Shown: positions 59,201-64,000 of the stretch, piece after piece
Layout of the letters: every line of letters starts with the position of its first letter
Position numbering within the stretch: position 1 is the first letter of the stretch
From: Mesorhabditis belari
Lineage: Eukaryota > Nematoda > Chromadorea > Rhabditida > Rhabditidae
DNA: 64,000 nucleotides
NCBI GenBank assembly: GCA_958450365.1
Contig: CAUEEP010000743.1
Location: forward strand, 4,208,001 to 4,272,000
Reading direction: 5' to 3'
Notes under the pieces: generated by a model
Databases searched by the model: none
Seen by the model: the letters and a program-made list of their open reading frames with translations, nothing else
Told to the model about the DNA's origin: nothing
Program-made: the position numbers and the translations under genes

Positions 59201-61463
59201 TAGATTAATAAGATATTATATTTTTATTTATCAAATCTTTAGGCATTTTGAATTTCATCTCAGTCGCTTTCGGTTTGGTGTCGATACGGGGAGAGAAATC
59301 GGATCGATTCCTCTGCATGGACGAGCAAAGTCGTTTATATGCTGCGGTAAGAATTGCAATTTATAAGATAATCATCATTTTAAAGATTAAGATATTATTA
59401 AAGATATTATTTAATGAAAACATTGTAAAGCTCAATGATTCGACCGACCCAGTGAGGCTGAAATAGTCTTGAAAAAGACTTTAGAAACTGTGTTTAGATC
59501 GAATTCATAAAGTGATTTGATTTAAAAGATAAAATCTTCTTTTCAGCATCCAAGCAACTACTCGGCAGAGTGCGTTTTTTTAGAAGAAATGCTCGAGAAT
59601 TACTATAATCTTTATTCCTCTTGTGCTCATTTTCCTGATCCAAATGATAAAACTTTCAAACCGTGGTATGTGGCGATACGAAAAGATGGTGAGTTTACGG
59701 AAAAAAGACATACCGTAAATACTGTAATAGTACCCCACCCCGATAATGACGGTGCGGAGTGTTGCGTAGTCTAGCTTTGAAAGAGTGTTTCTCCACACTG
59801 GTTTATGCTACAATGGCATCAAAAAAAATAGCTGAAATTGCGAGCTATTTTTTGATATCAAAATTTGCATAGATTTCTTCAAATACTGTAACCTTTTTCT
59901 ATGATTTATCGTAATTTTTGAGCTAAGCGTAAGCTTTAAAACAACTGTTTCTTGCCGTAAATACTGTAATAGTACCCCACCCCGATAATGACGGTGCGGA
60001 GCGTTGCATAGTCTAGCTTTGAACGAGTGTTTCTCCACACTGGTTTATGCTACAATGCGCGCTTAGGTATCAAAAAATAGCCCTGAATTTCAGCTATTTT
60101 TTGATACCTAAGCGCGCATTGTAGCATAAACCAGTGTGGAGAAACACTCGTTCAAAGCTAGACTATGCAACGCTCCGCACCGTCATTATGGGGGTGGGGT
60201 ACTATTACAGTATTTACGGTAATAGCTTTACTGTAATAGCTTTACTGCTATAATTACTTTAAAGTTCTAGATTGAATATCTTTAGACAAGTTATCGGACA
60301 TTTAATGACTCTTTTCTATTGACAAACTAACTTTAAGCTCAAATATCTTGGTGTTGAGCTGTTCAATTTAAACATTCTTTGTATCATTGGATGCGCCAAA
60401 TCTTTCTCTTTTGATTGGTACAAAAACTATTTACATTGGACAGCTCAACACCAAGAAATTTGAGCTTAAAGTTGGATGGCTAATGGGAAAGGGGAGGGCA
60501 CGTATAAAATGTTCTTTTAGATGTCTAAAGAATTCTTTAGATATGCTGTAAATATAATGAGTTAGAGAATGGGAACTTACAGTATTTCTAATAATGATTA
60601 CAATAAGCTTAAAGTTTGATTTAAGCTGATTTCAGGTCGTCCACGGCGCGGAAGACATTCAAGAAAACGGCGTCGATCCTCACATTTTCTCGTCATTCAC
60701 TTTGACGTCGCCGATCCTTTACCGGTGAATGTGGATGTGACGAGGTGGGCTTCACGGTCAGCATTACCTTGCTTCAGTCTTCAATCTTTAAACTCTTCTT
60801 TGAGGAGAACAGTGTTAAGCAATCTGACAGTTTGTACTTGCTCGTATCTCAGATTGATATTATAGATTGAGATTATAGATTGAGATTATAGATTGATATG
60901 ATAGATTTAGAGAGTTAATTTTTTTTGTTTAGAGTAGTCTCCAGCTCGATCAGACACTCATCTCGAGGCAATGAGATTGATGAGAGGAAATGGTTCTCAC
61001 CCGCCGTTCCACCACCACCAACTGTGCCCACGGTGCTGATTCTCATTCTATCCTTTTCATTAATGATTCAGAATCTTCAAACCGATTATCTATCTCAATT
61101 AAAAGATGAGAAGCCAAAGAAGAAAAAGCGTAGAAAAGAGGAACGGTTGCGGAAAGAAAAAGAAGAACGAGAGAAGCGAGCGAAAGAAATTGAAGAGAAA
61201 CGGTTGGGAGAAGTGGTAAGTGAAGAGAAGCTCGGGATTTGTATGAAATGTTTTAGGAAAAGCAGAGAGAACAACAAGAAGAAGTGGAAAGAAAAAGGAT
61301 GGCCCAGAAAATGCAACAATGGGGCGGTGGAGGGTATTCGAGATTTCGCGGGAGCAATCACCAATCACAACGACGAACTCCGGAGCCACCATTGAATACC
61401 CGCCATGAGCCCGGGGCGGCAAATTCTCAATCGAAAACTTATTTCACATATTCTAGTGGTTGA
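56223..61463 (+). CDS. let-756: Fibroblast growth factor, LET-756-like
   Basis: Exons 56223-56296, 56371-56443, 56543-56643, 57036-57128, 58144-58233, 58317-58374, 59056-59143, 59243-59346, 59547-59688, 60636-60744, 60933-61032, 61072-61215 and 61257-61463 give 460 residues. The beta-trefoil core is unmistakable: RRGALFCRSGTWLEIL, SILNFISVAFGLVSIRGEKS, DRFLCMDEQSRLYAA, SAECVFLEEMLENYYNLYSS, KPWYVAIRKDGRPRRG and FLVIHFDV. FGFs bind receptor tyrosine kinases with heparan sulphate. There is no signal peptide, and a long basic C-terminal extension (KPKKKKRRK and KEKEEREKR repeats, then QQWGGGG) follows the core, as in LET-756 rather than EGL-17. Introns carry a fold-back MITE (56684-56961), a hAT-like MITE (57281-58004), a duplicated exon piece (58635) and family 1 MITEs. 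Confidence 0.95.
56684..56961. mobile_element. Palindromic MITE in a let-756 intron
   Basis: TACCGTATTTCTTCGAATAG at the left and its complement at the right are ends of an almost perfect inverted repeat of about 135 bp per arm. The start TACCGTATTT resembles MITE families 1 and 2, so the three may share a transposase. Confidence 0.8.
57281..58004. mobile_element. hAT-like MITE with 8-bp target duplication and a nested fold-back
   Basis: Ends TAGAGTGTGTTCC and complement are flanked by exact ATTACGAT copies at 57273-57280 and 58005-58012. An 8-bp duplication with TAG/CAG-type ends is typical of hAT elements. Within it, about 57357-57727 is an inverted repeat with ends TGGGGGTGGGACAAATGCGA, the same outer motif as the element at 19535-20432. 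A relative with its own duplication is at 61672-62091. Confidence 0.85.
58348..58720 (+). repeat. Partial duplication of let-756 exon 6 and its donor
   Basis: About 90 bp starting TTTGTCGGAGTGGAACTTGG (end of exon 6, donor and following intron) reappear at about 58633-58720 with one change. Between the copies lies a 180-bp fragment of the right half of the hAT-like MITE (58446-58625). Both copies keep the GAG/GTGAGG donor. Confidence 0.85.
58726..59040. repeat. CAATAAACTAT repeats flanking a 200-bp insert
   Basis: Short runs of the unit occur at 58726-58760 and again at 58975-59040, with unrelated sequence containing AGTGCGCTAGTAATTTAA repeats between. It is intronic in let-756. Confidence 0.7.
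59711..60475. mobile_element. MITE family 1 copies and a further hairpin in let-756 intron 9
   Basis: A left-end fragment lies at 59711-59820. A full palindromic copy lies at about 59954-60222, with ends CCGTAAATACTGTAATAGTA and complement. A separate fold-back with AGCTCAAATATCTTGGTGTT and complement is at 60326-60475. Confidence 0.8.
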
Positions 61464-61671
61464 TTGACGTATTCACTAATCAATCAACAACTAGAATACC
61501 TATAATAGCTGAATTCTTTGGATTGTTTAGGATTCTGTCAAATTTCTAGTCTACTTTACTTCGAATTGCCTTGAACCCAAACCAGTTTAAAGATAAGTTA
61601 CTATTATTTTCATAAAGAAAACGATAGCTTACTTCAAGCACCTTTTAGAAAAGATTTCTAATTATAAAGAG

Positions 61672-62091
61672 TAGAGTGTGTTCCTCGCGAGTAAGTAATT
61701 TAGTAATTAAACTCGAGTAAATTTGCATGAGTAATTTTTTTACTCGAGTAATAAGCTCCAGTAATTGTCGAGTAATGCGTTTTTCTAAAAAAAGTAATTT
61801 CTAAAAAGTGCGCCTGCCCGAAAAAAATATAAAAGCAATTTTTTGCGCAGGTTTTTCAGAAAAAAAAAAATCATTTTTTTACATTGGAAGGGAATTTCCC
61901 CACCAAATCAGTTAAACGGCTGAGTATCTTTAAAAAGTGTCATATATAATGCGGGGACTCGTCACTTTTGCGTCATTTTTTTGCAATAATTTTTACGCCA
62001 ATTTTTTGCAATAATTTTTGCTAAAAGTACGGTAATTTTTTTCTCAAGTGTACGTTTTAAAAAACGCATTACTCGCGAGGAATACACTCTA
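61672..62091. mobile_element. Second hAT-like MITE with 8-bp target duplication
   Basis: Ends TAGAGTGTGTTCCTCGCGAG and complement are flanked by ATAAAGAG at 61664-61671 and 62092-62099. The internal sequence AAATCAGTTAAACGGCTGA matches the copy at 57281-58004 in inverted sense. It is intergenic, about 200 bp after the let-756 stop. Confidence 0.85.
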
Positions 62092-62226
62092 ATAAAGAGC
62101 ACAAATCGATCTTGAAATTCTTTCAAATAACAGATCAAGACTTTTGCTCTTAAATAAGCCTTGATAGCGTTTTTTTTTACTTATTTCTTTTCCAATGATC
62201 TTATGCATTTGAGTCTCTAAAAAAGT

Positions 62227-62496
62227 TACCGTAAATACTGTAATAGTACCCCACCCCCCATAATGACGGTGCGGAGTGTTGCGTAGTCTAGCTTTGAACG
62301 AGTTTTTCTCGACACTGGTTTATGCTAAAGTGCGCGCTTAGGTATCAAAAAATAGCCTTGAATTTCAGCTATTTTTTGATACCAAAGACGCTTTTTTTGA
62401 AAGTACGGGCGCTTTGAAAAAAATGAAACACTAAAAAACTTTTGCGACTACGCGACTGTACGAGGGCGGTGGGGTACTATTACAGTATTTACGGTA
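62227..62496. mobile_element. MITE family 1, complete copy
   Basis: Ends TACCGTAAATACTGTAATAG and the exact complement at the right. The interior has the hairpin GGTATCAAAAAATAGC with complement. TA flanks. Confidence 0.85.
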
Positions 62497-63078
62497 GCTT
62501 TAATTTGTTTTCTTTCTTTTGTATTAAGCTGCTCAGAAAGTCGTTTTTGGTTTCTTTTCAACTTTTCGTTTAAAATCAACAAATTCACCAGTTTATTTAT
62601 GGTTTATTTCATCGAAAAAAAACCATTTATTTTTCTGTTAAATACGATTAAAAACGGTTTTTAAATGTCTTAAGTCTGGGTGTTTTTTTCGAAGCATAAA
62701 GGCAAGTAGTCAAAAAATAGCTTGACTATATGAAACAGCTTGACTTTTTAACAAACTTTCTGTGATCTCCGATGAAAAACGTGCATTTCAAATGTGTTTT
62801 TTTTGTTTGTTTTTTTGTTTTTTTGTTTTGTTTTTTTTTCTCTTTTTCTTTATAGAAAACTTCTTTGTCTTAATGTTTTTAATATTGTAAAGATTGAAAA
62901 AACTTTTTAATCAACAATTTTTACAGAAAAGAATTGATACAGGAAAGATTAGAAATCTTTCAATCTTTCAATCTTTCAATCTTTTAATCTTTCAATCTTT
63001 CAATCTTTTAATCAACAATTTCCCCCATCAATGCCTTCATTCCGTAACTGCCATTCGCTCTTTTTTTAGGAGAGAATA
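62497..63078. other. Intergenic sequence with a 9-bp CAATCTTTC-type repeat
   Basis: The repeat lies at 62955-63012. A T-rich tract (TTTTTTGTT units) lies at 62795-62860. Nothing coding is recognised. Confidence 0.6.
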
Positions 63079-63437
63079 TACCGTATTTTCTCTAATAGTA
63101 GTGCACCGTGAGCGTCGCCTAAATTGCTCGAAATCTCGAAAACCGCTTATCAGAACCTATCGATGTGGGGTCGGAAAATGTAGCTGACGATGAGATCTAG
63201 TGGGAGATTTGAGTGTTGAGCTTCTGCTCAAATATCTTCTTATTATAACATCTAAAATGCCTGTAAATGACTGTAAACTGTTCTTTGTGCGGCTGCGTGC
63301 TCGCCGTCTGGCAAACCGTTCCGGCATAAATCCCTGAATTCCAGCAATCTTCTTTTATCTTCTGCAAAAGCTTGGAAACCGTAAAATAGTCACCAACTCG
63401 ACTCGCCGGGGTGCACTACTATTAGAGAAAAGACGGT
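63079..63437. mobile_element. MITE family 2, long form
   Basis: Ends TACCGTATTTTCTCTAATAG and a complementary right end with one change (AAAAGACGGTA). It has the same 140-bp inner block as the copy ending at 52055. Confidence 0.85.
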
Positions 63438-63778
63438 ACTCATTTCTTTTTTTTAATATAAATTACTGCATTATGGTGCTTTATAAAGATAATTGCTAAA
63501 TTTGAAGAAAAAAAAAACTTTATTACTGGTTTACAATCAGTAAAGAAAAAGAATAGAAGAGAAACGCTTAGCCAGAGTTTGTTTTTTTTAAAATGATAAG
63601 GCCAATATACTCGTTACTCTTAAATATAAGTAAAAGAACCCGATTTGACAAAAGGAAATTTTTTTGAGAAAAGAATAGAGAAAAAGAAAGAAAACCCGTA
63701 ATATTTGTAAGAATACTACCGTAAAATCTAAATGATAGAATGGAAATTACGTTTAAATGGATGATATCATAATGTATT

Positions 63779-63903
63779 GCTAGCTAGCTGTTAGCTGTAT
63801 TGCTAGCTAGCTGTTAGCTGTATTGCTAGCTAGCTGTTAGCTGTATTGCTAGCTAGCTGTTAGCTGTATTGCTAGCTAGCTGTTAGCTGTATTGCTAGTT
63901 AGC
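63779..63903. repeat. 23-bp minisatellite
   Basis: The unit GTATTGCTAGCTAGCTGTTA plus GCT is repeated about five to six times. No gene is seen from 63438 to the end of the window. Confidence 0.9.
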
Positions 63904-64000
63904 TGAAATACGAGTTGTTTGGTTGTTTAAGAGTGGGATTCGAGAGATCATTGTTGGTCGGCTGAGCAGAGGACGAAGACTGGAGACTGGTGAGGGTGAG

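Overview
The window looks like nuclear DNA of a nematode. It is AT-rich, the genes are cut by many introns of about 35-60 bp ending in TTTCAG or TTTTAG, several start codons sit just behind an acceptor-like site (as expected for spliced-leader addition), and the recognisable proteins include nematode-style families (a chemoreceptor fragment, a FLYWCH finger, an F-box-like single-exon gene). I cannot name the species. All exon models were read by eye from splice signals, frame and remembered family sequences; no search was run.

Layout: 2271-4746 (-) syntaxin-16; 5220-7386 (+) THAP-domain gene hit by a MITE; 7624-8821 Merlin-type DNA transposon; 9367-9953 (+) mitochondrial ribosomal protein S23, followed in the same direction by 10217-11006 (+) TRAPPC3, possibly an operon; 11869-14041 (-) FMRP/FXR-family protein with a decayed second KH domain; 17021-18145 (+) F-box-like gene; 18351-24480 a repeat-rich stretch holding a second Merlin copy, a fold-back element with 17-bp arrays, a truncated chemoreceptor, a dead Tc1 transposase and a FLYWCH gene; 24522-27015 (-) tryptophan 2,3-dioxygenase; 28534-30925 (-) RED/SMU-2 splicing factor, head to head with 31326-33604 (+) CDV3-like; 36722-41798 (-) SLC36 amino-acid transporter, with a complete DGAT2-family acyltransferase (38918-40314, +) inside one of its introns; 42498-47621 (-) STK32/YANK kinase with repeat-filled introns; 47622-56222 a gene-poor stretch of minisatellites, SINE-like units and a deleted mariner; 56223-61463 (+) a LET-756-like FGF; 61464-64000 further MITEs and satellites.

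Most genes are housekeeping or signalling genes with no shared pathway: endosome-Golgi fusion (syntaxin-16, TRAPPC3), mitochondrial translation, RNA control (FMRP-like, SMU-2), metabolism (TDO, DGAT2, SLC36) and signalling (FGF, STK32). The accessory part is dominated by small non-autonomous DNA transposons with clear termini: Merlin-like (8-bp duplications), hAT-like (8-bp duplications), mariner/Tc1-like (TA) and several fold-back families that share terminal motifs. They lie in introns, in 3' flanks and in one case at a splice junction. The most unusual observations are the FMRP-family gene with one KH domain lost and a duplicated C-terminal exon, the nested DGAT2 gene, the SINE-like unit that tandemly repeats its tRNA-like 5' half, and the fold-back element whose arm is a two-variant 17-bp array.
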